A stretch of DNA of 64,000 nt from Akkermansiaceae bacterium (GTDB taxonomy: Bacteria; Verrucomicrobiota; Verrucomicrobiia; Verrucomicrobiales; Akkermansiaceae). Position numbers and translations under genes: made by a program. Shown in pieces: positions 8,590-16,378 of this stretch. The notes below the pieces were generated by a model. It had not been told where the DNA came from. It did no database searches and saw only the letters and a list, made by a program, of their open reading frames with translations. The stretch covers positions 616,535-680,534 of the forward strand of contig JAHCBC010000004.1 of assembly GCA_019634595.1 (NCBI GenBank), given 5' to 3'. The first letter of the stretch is position 1. The number at the start of each line of letters is the position of its first letter.

Positions 8590-9105
8590 TTATCCCTGCA
8601 CTACTTCCAGGTTGCGGATCTCGTCCCGGATGCCCGCGGCTTCCTCGTAGCTTTCGGAGGAAATGGCCTGGTCCAGTTTCGAGCGCAGCTCTTCCAGCCG
8701 TTGGGTCCGGTACTGCACGGCCATGAGGCCTTCCGGAACCTTTCCGACGTGGGAGACCCCCTTGTGCATGCCGCGCAGCATGGGGTTCAGGTCGTCGCGG
8801 AAGACATTATAGCACTCCGCACAGCCAAAACGACGCACCCGGCGCAGGTCATCCAGGGTGAAACTACAGACAGGGCATTGTTTCCCGCCTGTGACAGCCG
8901 TGTAATGTTGTCCCACCGGTGCCGTGCCAGGACCGCCCGGTACGCCACCCAGCAGCATGTCCGCCAACGAGAAGCCGGTGGGATCCGTGACTCCGCGTTC
9001 ATTGGCGCAGGTATCGCACAGGCAGACTTTCTTCATCTGACCTTCAACGAGTTGAGTCAGAAAAACGGTCGCCTTTTTATCGCAGAAGTCACATTTCATG
9101 GCCAT
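8590..9105 (-). CDS. mcsA: McsA: zinc-finger activator of McsB with UVR domain
   Basis: Cofactor that activates the arginine kinase McsB. 171 aa. The N-terminal CDFC and CDTC pairs (about residues 5-33) and a second set, CPVC and CAEC (about 76-100), form the expected zinc sites. The C-terminal UVR motif (about 133-168) has LRSKLDQAISSESYEEAAGI. Start ATG 9105 or 9099 (before KCDFC); neither has a clear ribosome binding site. First gene of the mcsA-mcsB-clpC operon, separated from mcsB by a palindromic repeat. Confidence 0.93.
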   Translation of the reverse strand: MAMKCDFCDKKATVFLTQLVEGQMKKVCLCDTCANERGVTDPTGFSLADMLLGGVPGGPGTAPVGQHYTAVTGGKQCPVCSFTLDDLRRVRRFGCAECYNVFRDDLNPMLRGMHKGVSHVGKVPEGLMAVQYRTQRLEELRSKLDQAISSESYEEAAGIRDEIRNLEVVQG

Positions 9106-9172
9106 ACAAAGCTAGAGCCGCATCCCGCGGGGTGCGACAAAAATTCTCCGGGGAGGAAGAATCCGGATCTAC

Positions 9173-10042
9173 TCAAGCAACCGGAGTGCCAGTCGAGCCA
9201 GCCAGTTCGTGGAACGCCTTGAGGAAGCGCTTCGTGAACTCGCCCGGCTTGCCGTCACCGATCTTGCGGCGGTCCAGCGAAACCACGGGGATGACCTCCG
9301 CCGCGGTGCCGGTCAGGAAGCACTCATCCGCCGTGTAGATGTCATAGCGGGTGAGGGACTTTTCCTTGAACGGAACGCCCAGTTGGTCGGCCAGCTCGAG
9401 GATGACCGCACGGGTGATCCCGTCCAGCGCCCCATCGCTGATGAGCGGGGTGAGCAGCACGCCGTTCTTGATGAGGAAAAGGTTGTCGCCGGTGCACTCG
9501 GCCACGTAGCCCTGCTCGTTGAGCATGACGGCTTCCAGCGCGTTGGATTGGATGGCCTCCACCTTCGCCATGATGTTGTTCAGGTAGTTCAGCGACTTCA
9601 CCTGTGGCATGAGGGCGGCGGGTGCCGGACGGCGGGTGGCACACGTGATGATGGCCAGGCCGTTCTGATAGTATTCCTCCGGGTAGAGCTTGATGGTGGA
9701 GGCGATGATGAACATCGACGGCACCTTGCAGAGATACGGGTTGAGGCCCAGCTCGCCCGCACCACGGGTGACCACCAGGCGGATGTAACCGTCGGTCAGG
9801 CCGTTGGCGGCCACCGTCTCACAGGTGAACTTGATCACCTCTTCCTGGGTCCACGGCAGATCGAGGACGATGGCATGGGCGGAGTCGAACAGGCGGCGGA
9901 TGTGCTCCTCCAGGCGGAAGACGCGTCCATTGTAGAAGCGCAGTCCCTCGAAGACACCGTCCCCGTAAAGCAAGCCGTGATCGAAGACCGAGATCTTCGC
10001 TTCAGATTCATCCACCAATTTGCCATCGAGCCAGATTTTCAT
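9173..10042 (-). CDS. ilvE: Branched-chain amino acid aminotransferase (class IV PLP)
   Basis: Transfers the amino group between glutamate and branched-chain keto acids; the fold-type IV PLP family also includes D-amino-acid transaminase and aminodeoxychorismate lyase. 289 aa. MKIWLDGKLV opens the protein, DHGLLYGDGVFEGLRFY is the N-terminal signature, the PLP lysine sits in QVKSLNYLNNI, and ECTGDNLFL with FLTGTAAEV are the cofactor-phosphate segments. ATG 10042 was chosen over the in-frame ATG 10084 because homologues start here. A strong hairpin lies just upstream. The ilvE-type assignment is more likely than D-alanine transaminase but not certain. Confidence 0.88.
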   Translation of the reverse strand: MKIWLDGKLVDESEAKISVFDHGLLYGDGVFEGLRFYNGRVFRLEEHIRRLFDSAHAIVLDLPWTQEEVIKFTCETVAANGLTDGYIRLVVTRGAGELGLNPYLCKVPSMFIIASTIKLYPEEYYQNGLAIITCATRRPAPAALMPQVKSLNYLNNIMAKVEAIQSNALEAVMLNEQGYVAECTGDNLFLIKNGVLLTPLISDGALDGITRAVILELADQLGVPFKEKSLTRYDIYTADECFLTGTAAEVIPVVSLDRRKIGDGKPGEFTKRFLKAFHELAGSTGTPVA

Positions 10043-10104
10043 GTGCAGTTCGCGGAAAGGTAGGTGGATGCCCGCCGGTGGCAAGCGGTAAGGAAAAAAG
10101 GTCC

Positions 10105-10175
10105 GTGGCGGCGATCACCGGTCGCCGCCTCTTATTGCATGTAATAGAGAATCGGCGACCGGTGATCGCCGCCAC
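10105..10175. repeat. Perfect 23-bp inverted repeat (long hairpin)
   Basis: Arms GTGGCGGCGATCACCGGTCG plus CCG (10105-10127) and its exact complement (10153-10175), with a 25-nt centre that itself pairs partly (CTCTTATT with AATAGAG). It fills the gap between the PQQ dehydrogenase and ilvE, both on the minus strand. The GC-only stem without a T run looks more like a REP-type element than a classical terminator. Confidence 0.75.
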
Positions 10176-10179
10176 TCTT

Positions 10180-12321
10180 TCATTCCGGAAGCGCGAAGGC
10201 GACGAGGCTGCCGCCCGCAGGACGCCCGGATTTCCCGCCACCGGCGGAAATGACCACGAACTGGCGGCCTCCCACCGTGTAGGTGCTGGGTGTGGCATTC
10301 CCCCCAAATGGCAGCGGGGCCTGCCACAGCACCTTGCCGGTGTCCTTGTCAAAGGCGCGGATCATTTCGTCCGCCGTGGCGGCGATGAAGATCACGCCCC
10401 CGGCGGTGACGACCGGACCGCCGTAGTTTTCGGTGCCGGTCGGTGCCATCCCGCGCGCGGTCAGCTCCTTGTATTCGCCCAGCGGGACCTGCCACTTGAT
10501 CTCGCCGGTGTTGAGATCCACGGCATTGAGGGTGCCCCACGGCGGCTTGATCGCCGGATAGCCTTCCCGGTCGAGGTAGCGCTTGAATCCGGCGAAGGCA
10601 TAGGGCGGGGTTTTGTCCGGGGCGGCGGGCGCGGACGGGGCGGCCCCCTGCTCATCCGGACGGCCACCACCACCCGCAGGCGCGGGGACGGACATGATGT
10701 AGTCGTGGATGGCGTCCCGCTGCGCGGAGGGGATCTGGTCGAACGGAGGCATGCGACCCGCGCCTTTCTGGGTCAGGGTCTCGATCTCAATGCGGGTCTT
10801 GCGCTTCTGCACATCGATCAGCGAAGGAAAGCCTCCGGCCGGATTCCCCTTGCGGTCGAGGCCGTGGCAGGCCGCGCAATAGGTCATGTATTCCTTTTCA
10901 CCGCGTGGCAGCGCCGTGCCGTCGGCCCGGCGGGTTTCCACCATCTGGACGATCCATGGCATCTCGTTGATGTTGACGTAGTAGATGCCGTCGGGATCGG
11001 CGGCTCCCCCGCCCCATTCCATGCCGCCGTCAAAGCCGGGGAACATGATGGTTTCCTGGAGGCTGGGGGCCGGGAAGGGTCCGAAGTTCGGCGAAACGCG
11101 GATGCGGTCGAGAGTGGCCGCCTTTGCCTCCGGGGAGGTGATGGAAATGTCGGCCTCCGTGTAGTTCTGGCGCATCAGCGGCGCGGGCTTCACCGGGAAC
11201 GGCTGGGTCGGCCATGCCTGCTCCCCACGCAGGGTGGAGGCTGGCACCGGGCGTTCCTCGATGGGCCACAGCGGCTCACCCGTCACGCGGTCGAAGACGA
11301 ACAGGATGCCGTGCTTCGTCCCCTGCGCCACAGCGTCGATCTTTTTCCCCTTGTGGGTTACCGTCAGCAGCACCGGCGGGCACGGCAGGTCCTTGTCCAA
11401 CAGGTCATGGTGGACGGTCTGGAAATGCCACAGCCGCTTGCCCGTGGTGGCGTCCAGCGCGACGATGCAGTTGGCGAACAGGTTCATCCCGTGGCGGCTC
11501 CCGCCGTAGAAGTCCGGCTCCGCCGTCTTCGTCGCCACATAGACGATGCCGCGCTTCTCATCCAGCGCCTGCCCCGGCCACGGCATGACGCCCGTGGCCG
11601 TCTTGTAGGCCTCAGGCGGCCAGGTATCGTGGCCGACCTCACCCGGACGCGGGATGAGATGGAAAATCCACTTCCGCTCACCGGTGCGGACATCCAGCGC
11701 ACGCACCGCTCCCGGCCCGCCGAAGCCGCCGATGATCAGCAGATCCTTGTAGATCACCCCCGGCGTGTTCAGCCCCACATTAGGGGTGCCTTCGCGGTCC
11801 AGCCCCTTGCCAAGGTGGATCGCCCCCTTTTCACCAAACGACTCGATGACCTTTCCCGTCGAGGGGTCGAGCGCGAGCAGATGGTTGCCTACGGCGGTGA
11901 AAAGCCGCGCCTCGCTGCCGTCCGCGGCGGCCCAATAGACCAAGCCGCGCTGGCGTCCCTTGCCCGCACCTGCGACGCTGGTGGCGGGGTCCCAGGTCCA
12001 GCGCTCCTTGCCGGTGGCGGCATCCAGGGCGACCACCTTCCGCGTCGGCGTCGGCGTGTAAAGGACCCCGCCCACGATGAGGTTGTTCGCCTGATACTCG
12101 CCCTTGTCGCCGGTGTCGTAGGTCCAGGCGACCTTGAGATCCTTCACGTTCCCCTTGTTGATCTGCTTCAGTTCGGAATAAAGGTTCCTTTCCTTTCCGC
12201 CCAGATAGACCGGCCAGTCGGAATCCGCGGATGCGGGCAGCGCGATGGCGAGGAGAACTCCCGAAAGGATCCGGGCATGGAGGGAGGTGCGGCGAAGTCC
12301 TGCGGGCATCAGGTGGGTCAT
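10180..12321 (-). CDS. PQQ-dependent dehydrogenase with inserted cytochrome c domain, exported
   Basis: Periplasmic quinoprotein oxidising a sugar or alcohol and passing electrons through its own haem. 713 aa. A signal peptide ends near ALPASADSDWP, followed by the eight-bladed propeller with tryptophan-docking repeats (VVALDAATGKERWTWDP, LLALDPSTGKVIESF, IVALDATTGKRLWHFQ). A cytochrome c domain with CAACH (about residues 482-486) is inserted before the last blades (VDLNTGEIKWQVPLG, AFDKDTGKVLWQAPL). The architecture resembles the soluble glucose/quinate-type PQQ family. ATG 12321 fits the signal peptide; an earlier in-frame ATG adds an implausible leader. PQQ biosynthesis genes are not in view and the substrate is unknown. 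Confidence 0.9.
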   Translation of the reverse strand: MTHLMPAGLRRTSLHARILSGVLLAIALPASADSDWPVYLGGKERNLYSELKQINKGNVKDLKVAWTYDTGDKGEYQANNLIVGGVLYTPTPTRKVVALDAATGKERWTWDPATSVAGAGKGRQRGLVYWAAADGSEARLFTAVGNHLLALDPSTGKVIESFGEKGAIHLGKGLDREGTPNVGLNTPGVIYKDLLIIGGFGGPGAVRALDVRTGERKWIFHLIPRPGEVGHDTWPPEAYKTATGVMPWPGQALDEKRGIVYVATKTAEPDFYGGSRHGMNLFANCIVALDATTGKRLWHFQTVHHDLLDKDLPCPPVLLTVTHKGKKIDAVAQGTKHGILFVFDRVTGEPLWPIEERPVPASTLRGEQAWPTQPFPVKPAPLMRQNYTEADISITSPEAKAATLDRIRVSPNFGPFPAPSLQETIMFPGFDGGMEWGGGAADPDGIYYVNINEMPWIVQMVETRRADGTALPRGEKEYMTYCAACHGLDRKGNPAGGFPSLIDVQKRKTRIEIETLTQKGAGRMPPFDQIPSAQRDAIHDYIMSVPAPAGGGGRPDEQGAAPSAPAAPDKTPPYAFAGFKRYLDREGYPAIKPPWGTLNAVDLNTGEIKWQVPLGEYKELTARGMAPTGTENYGGPVVTAGGVIFIAATADEMIRAFDKDTGKVLWQAPLPFGGNATPSTYTVGGRQFVVISAGGGKSGRPAGGSLVAFALPE

Positions 12322-12395
12322 GCGGTGGTGAGGATGATCCGGAAAAGACGCGGGAGCCAAGGGCAAGCTTGCACCTTTTTCACCGGCCCGGACTT

Positions 12396-12860
12396 TCACC
12401 ACCGTGAAAACGGCGTCCGGGAGAGCGAGGAGTTCGCATACCGCCGGTCGTCGGAGACCTCGGAACCGACCCATGCCGGGAGTTCCGGTTGCTCCGACTC
12501 ATCCGCGAGTTCCACTTCCGCCACCACCAGGCCGTCGTTCTCGCCGTGGAAAACATCCACCTCCCACACATGGGAGCCGTGGGGCACCAGAAAGCGTGTC
12601 TTGTCGATGACCGACGGCTCGCACAGGGCGAGCAATTGGCTCCCCTCCTCCGCCGGTATTTCGTATTCGAACTCGGCGCGGGAGATGCCTTCCGCCGCCC
12701 CCTTGATGGTGAGCCACGCCTTGTCCCCGGCCACCCGCACCCGCACCGTGCGCCCGGTTTCCCGTGATAGATAGCCCTGTGCCATGCGGATCCCCTCCGG
12801 GTTTTCCGCACGCCAACTGTCATCCGCCACCAGATATTTCCGCTCGATCTCTACCGCCAT
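12396..12860 (-). CDS. CYTH domain protein (triphosphate tunnel metalloenzyme)
   Basis: Triphosphate tunnel enzyme; bacterial relatives hydrolyse inorganic tripolyphosphate, and some are class IV adenylate cyclases. 154 aa. The N terminus carries the family ExExK signature (VEIERKYLV, residues 3-11). Tunnel strands with alternating Arg/Lys/Glu follow (TVRVRVAGDKAWLTIKG, EFEYEIP, WEVDVFHGENDGLVVAEVEL). The long upstream in-frame extension was rejected because CYTH proteins begin at this motif. It starts 16 bp after the stop of the exported protein gene upstream, so probably one transcript. Confidence 0.9.
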   Translation of the reverse strand: MAVEIERKYLVADDSWRAENPEGIRMAQGYLSRETGRTVRVRVAGDKAWLTIKGAAEGISRAEFEYEIPAEEGSQLLALCEPSVIDKTRFLVPHGSHVWEVDVFHGENDGLVVAEVELADESEQPELPAWVGSEVSDDRRYANSSLSRTPFSRW

Positions 12861-12876
12861 GGTTCGTTTCTGAAAT

Positions 12877-13455
12877 TCACGGGGCATTCCCCGCCGCCAC
12901 CTGCGGCCGGGTGAGGATGGACCAGTCCAGTTCCCCGTGGTCCAGCCGCTGCACCTCGCTGGCATAGACCGCGTCCTCATTCCTGGGGTCGAGCTGCGCG
13001 GCGAGCGCCGTGAAAAGACGTGCCGCCAATTCGTTTTCCTCACCGCCCTGCTTCGCCAGCAGTCCCGCGCGGGCGAAAACCAGCTTCGCCATCGCCTCCG
13101 GACCGAAGTCGAGCCGCACCTTTTCCGGCAGGGTACCTTGGGAAAGCTGGAAATTCACGACCAACGCCCGCTTGTTCCGCGGGGACAGATGCAGGGCCAG
13201 TGCGAGGAACTTCCGCGCCTGCTCCAGCGATGCCGGGGATGCCTCCGCTTCCGCCACGCGGTTCACCGCGAGATTGGAAAGGCCGGTGGCATATTCATCC
13301 CTTTCCGCGTTCATCATCGCCAGCTCAGGGGAGAACGAACGCCCGTCCACCCGGATGGCCTGCCAGGTGAACTTCACGGGTGCGGCGGGCTGGGCATGCG
13401 CCACCACCAGCGAGATCGCCGGAAATGCCACCGCCACTTGCCAAAGCCGCATCAT
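12877..13455 (-). CDS. Exported alpha-helical protein of unknown function
   Basis: Not recognised. 192 aa from ATG 13455 (13452 also possible). A signal peptide (WQVAVAFPAISLVVAHAQP) precedes a helical region with TPR-like spacing: ASLEQARKFLALALHLSPRN, LFTALAAQLDPRNEDAVYAS. The phrase LSPRN...LDPRNEDA suggests two degenerate TPR units. It probably acts in the periplasm as a scaffold. It precedes the CYTH gene by 16 bp and is divergent from the formyl-THF cycloligase gene 37 bp away. Confidence 0.6.
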   Translation of the reverse strand: MMRLWQVAVAFPAISLVVAHAQPAAPVKFTWQAIRVDGRSFSPELAMMNAERDEYATGLSNLAVNRVAEAEASPASLEQARKFLALALHLSPRNKRALVVNFQLSQGTLPEKVRLDFGPEAMAKLVFARAGLLAKQGGEENELAARLFTALAAQLDPRNEDAVYASEVQRLDHGELDWSILTRPQVAAGNAP

Positions 13456-13492
13456 CGCGGATAAGGATGCGGAAGCACCTCGAACCGCGCAA

Positions 13493-14041
13493 GTGGCAAT
13501 TCCCCAAGACACCAATCCCCCGAAAAAGGAACTCCGCCGAGAAATGCGCTGTCTGGTGAAGACGCTGCCACAGGAAAACCCCATGGTCCTGCAACTGCTG
13601 CGCGACTGGCTGGCCGGACAGCCGCAGGTGGGCACCATCTCCGTGTATGCCCCGCTGCCGGGTGAGGTGGACATCACGCCACTGGTCGCGGAGTTCCCCC
13701 ATCTCCGCTGGGTCTTCCCGCGTGTGGAGGGCAGCGAACTGGTCCTGCATGTAGTGAACGACCCGGCCACCGACCTGGAACCCGGCGCGTTCGGGATCCG
13801 CGAGCCGAAGCCCGGTCTGCCGGTGGTCGATCTTTTCCATGTCGATGCCTTCCTTTGCCCGGGCCTCGCCTTCGACGAGTTCGGTGGCCGCCTCGGCCGG
13901 GGCCGTGGCTTCTATGACCGGCTGCTGGAACATGCCCGCGGGGATGCGCTCAAGGTCGGCGTCTGCCACAAGGAGCAGCTCGTCCCGCACACCTACGGCG
14001 AAGCCCACGATGTGGCGATGAACCGGGTGATCTCGGGGTGA
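13493..14041 (+). CDS. 5-formyltetrahydrofolate cyclo-ligase
   Basis: Converts 5-formyl-THF to methenyl-THF at the expense of ATP; cytoplasmic. About 182 aa. The N-terminal KKELRREMRCLVKTL is the usual first helix, ISVYAPLPGEVDI is the substrate strand, and RLGRGRGFYDRLLE is the ATP-binding signature. The start is assigned to GTG 13493, because the next in-frame ATG would cut off the conserved first helix and the long upstream open frame is antisense to the neighbouring gene. Other non-ATG starts are conceivable. Divergent from the exported helical protein with only 37 bp between them. Confidence 0.87.
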   Translation: MAIPQDTNPPKKELRREMRCLVKTLPQENPMVLQLLRDWLAGQPQVGTISVYAPLPGEVDITPLVAEFPHLRWVFPRVEGSELVLHVVNDPATDLEPGAFGIREPKPGLPVVDLFHVDAFLCPGLAFDEFGGRLGRGRGFYDRLLEHARGDALKVGVCHKEQLVPHTYGEAHDVAMNRVISG

Positions 14042-14098
14042 GACAACAAGTCGGAATCACCTTATTTCCGGGACTGTCCCGGCGAACAGAGGGTGATG

Positions 14099-14204
14099 AC
14101 CACTGATTTCACTGATTAACTGATCTCAAAAACTCAGGACAATCTCCGCACCGGACTCTTCCCCCTTATCATTCTTCAATCAGTAAATCAGTGAAATCAG
14201 TGGT
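14099..14204. repeat. 26-bp inverted repeat (ACCACTGATTTCACTGATT type)
   Basis: The left arm at 14099-14124 and the right arm at 14179-14204 are complementary at 25 of 26 positions, with a 54-nt loop. It lies in the 245-bp gap between the convergent formyl-THF cycloligase (plus) and coaC (minus) genes. The arms are AT-rich compared with the surroundings and look like a dispersed element rather than a terminator. Confidence 0.7.
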
Positions 14205-14286
14205 ATCAAAACCATTCCAAGGCCATCCGATCCCGCAATGAAGTGAGCCCGGGCGGAGCGCCAATTCCATGGCATCCCTGCCTCAG

Positions 14287-14835
14287 TCACTGGCCACCAC
14301 CGGGAGCGAAGCGCGCGATCTCGTCCAGGATCTGTTCCACCGGGGCGAGACGGCCCACGCCTTCATAACCGCAGGCGAGCAGACCCTCCGCCGGATCGAC
14401 GAAATGGCAGCCGTCCTCCCTCAGACGCGCGACGTTCCGCGCGGTGGCGGGGTGCAGCCACATCTTCCCGTTCATGGCGGGGGCGATGAGGACGGGGGTC
14501 GTCCTTGGCAGGGCAAGGTAGATGGCGGAAAGCGGATCCGGGGCCAGGCCGTTGGCGAAGTTGCCGATCACGTCCGCGCTGGCCGGGGCGACGACCAGCA
14601 GGTCCGCGCCGTCCGCCAGCTCGATGTGGCCGGGCTTCCACGACTGCTTCTCATCCTCCAGGGACACCAGCACCGGCCTGCGCGTGAGCACCTGCAGCGT
14701 CAGCGGGGTGATGAACTCCGTGGCCGCGCGGGTCATGACCACATCCACCTGATGGCCCGCCTTCACCAGTTGGGAGGCCAGATCCGCCGCCTTGTAGGCC
14801 GCGATGGAACCGGTGATGCCGAGGACGATTTTCAT
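14287..14835 (-). CDS. coaC: Phosphopantothenoylcysteine decarboxylase (stand-alone CoaC flavoprotein)
   Basis: FMN flavoprotein that decarboxylates phosphopantothenoylcysteine in coenzyme A synthesis. 182 aa. GITGSIAAYKAADLASQL is the FMN-phosphate loop, VAPASADVIGNFANGLAPD carries the conserved Ala-Ser-Ala-Asn-type active loop, and PAMNGKMW is the substrate-recognition PXMNxxMW motif. LACGYEGVGRL is also typical. Most bacteria fuse CoaC to CoaB; here the protein ends at the decarboxylase domain, so CoaB must be encoded elsewhere. It starts 13 bp after sufS. Confidence 0.88.
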   Translation of the reverse strand: MKIVLGITGSIAAYKAADLASQLVKAGHQVDVVMTRAATEFITPLTLQVLTRRPVLVSLEDEKQSWKPGHIELADGADLLVVAPASADVIGNFANGLAPDPLSAIYLALPRTTPVLIAPAMNGKMWLHPATARNVARLREDGCHFVDPAEGLLACGYEGVGRLAPVEQILDEIARFAPGGGQ

Positions 14836-14848
14836 GAGGGTTGCGCTT

Positions 14849-16069
14849 TCACCGGAGCATTCCGACGGCTTTCCGGACCGATGCGACGAAGATTTCGACG
14901 TCCGCCATGGTATTGTACACCGCGAAGGATGCACGGGTGGTACCTGAGATGCCGAACCTCGCCATCAGCGGCTGGCAGCAATGGTGGCCGGTTCTCACGG
15001 CCACGCCCATCTGGTCCAGCAGCGTGCCGAGGTCATAGTGGTGGATCCCGCCGATGTTGAAAGAAAGCGCTCCCGCCCGGTCAGCCGGGCCATAGAGACG
15101 GACGTCCGGGATTTCCGCGAGCCCGGCGGCAGCCGCCAGGATCAGGTCCTGCTCGTGCGCGGAAATATCCCCGATGCCGATTTCATTCACGAAATCCAGC
15201 GCCGCGGCGAGCGCGATGGCACCCTCGATGTTCGGGGTGCCTGCCTCGTATTTGAACGGAAGGTCGTTGTAGGTGGCGCCCGCGAAGGTCACCTCCTTGA
15301 TCATCTCGCCGCCCCCACGCCATGGTGGCAGGTCGTTCAGCACGTCGGCCTTGCCCCACAGGACGCCGATGCCGGTGGTGGCATACACCTTGTGGCCGGA
15401 CAGCGCGACGAAGTCCGCACCCACGGCCTGCACATCCATCTTCACATGGGGAGTGGCCTGGGCGGCATCCAGCAGGACATACGGGACGCCCGCCTTCTTC
15501 GCCACAGCCGTCATTTCCGCCACCGGATGAACGGTGCCGAAGGCATTTGAGATCCAGCCGATGGAGAGCACCTTGGTTCTGGCGCTCAGCAGCGCGCGGA
15601 AGGCCTTCTGGTCCAGCACGCCGTCGTCATCACAGGGGATGACCTTCAGCTCAGCTCCCGTCCGCTGGCAGAGCATCTGCCACGGGACGATGTTCGAGTG
15701 GTGCTCCAGCGTGGAAATGAGGATCTCATCCCCCGCGCCGATCTTTCCGGAAAGGGCCAGCACGTCCGCCACCAGGTTGATGCCGTCCGTGGTGCCGGAG
15801 GTGAAGATGACCTCGTCCGTGGAGGCGGCGTTCAGGTGGTCGGCCACGGTCTTCCGTGCTTTCTCGAATCCCTCCGTCGCCAGCCGGGCGAGGTAGTGGG
15901 TGCCCCGATGGATGTTCGAGTTCATCGCCTCGTAGTAATGCTTAGAGGCGAACAGGACCTCCATCGGTTTCTGGGTCGTGGCCGCGTTGTCGAGATAGAC
16001 CAACGGCTGCCCGTTGATCTTGCGGTCCAGGATGGGGAAATGGTGGCGGATTTCGTCGTCAGAAAACAT
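14849..16069 (-). CDS. sufS: Cysteine desulfurase, SufS type
   Basis: PLP enzyme that mobilises sulfur from cysteine for iron-sulfur cluster assembly. 406 aa. YLDNAATTQKP near the N terminus, the HHSNIVPWQ histidine, the PLP lysine in SGHKVYATTGIGVLWGK, and the catalytic cysteine in RTGHHCCQPLM are all present. Group II (SufS/CsdA) features clearly dominate. No other suf genes are adjacent; instead coaC follows after 13 bp, so this may be a second, CsdA-like desulfurase rather than part of a suf operon. Confidence 0.92.
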   Translation of the reverse strand: MFSDDEIRHHFPILDRKINGQPLVYLDNAATTQKPMEVLFASKHYYEAMNSNIHRGTHYLARLATEGFEKARKTVADHLNAASTDEVIFTSGTTDGINLVADVLALSGKIGAGDEILISTLEHHSNIVPWQMLCQRTGAELKVIPCDDDGVLDQKAFRALLSARTKVLSIGWISNAFGTVHPVAEMTAVAKKAGVPYVLLDAAQATPHVKMDVQAVGADFVALSGHKVYATTGIGVLWGKADVLNDLPPWRGGGEMIKEVTFAGATYNDLPFKYEAGTPNIEGAIALAAALDFVNEIGIGDISAHEQDLILAAAAGLAEIPDVRLYGPADRAGALSFNIGGIHHYDLGTLLDQMGVAVRTGHHCCQPLMARFGISGTTRASFAVYNTMADVEIFVASVRKAVGMLR

Positions 16070-16378
16070 CGGTCAGAAGCACGGGTTTGCCCCCGCGCCC
16101 CGAGCATGCCCCAGCCAACCCCTCCCCGCAATGCCGGAATCCCCTCCCGCTGGGAGCGCTGGTCTTCAGACCGGCATCTTCAGGGCAACGGACCTCCCAT
16201 CAACGAAACAAAGCTATATGGACGGACTACTTTTCCAAAATTCCCCGTCAGATAACCGCTGTTGAGCACATAGGGAAAGAACCGGCATCCATCCGGTTCC
16301 GCCGATGCCCGGCCACCACCCTTGAAAGGATTCTTGCCCTAACCCGGTTCCATCCCTTTCCAATAGTCAATCCGCTCC
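16070..16378. other. Intergenic region (309 bp) between divergent sufS and the lyase gene
   Basis: No credible gene. Two short hairpins are visible: 16158-16175 (GCTGGTCT with AGACCGGC) and 16282-16322 (CCGGCATC with GATGCCCGG, long loop). The stretch at 16200-16265 is more AT-rich than its surroundings and may hold promoter sequence for one or both divergent genes. Confidence 0.5.

Noticed and set aside
10078..12774. 898-codon open frame on the plus strand opposite the PQQ dehydrogenase
   Set aside because: Antisense to a clearly recognised enzyme; no motif, and the frame begins inside a palindromic repeat.
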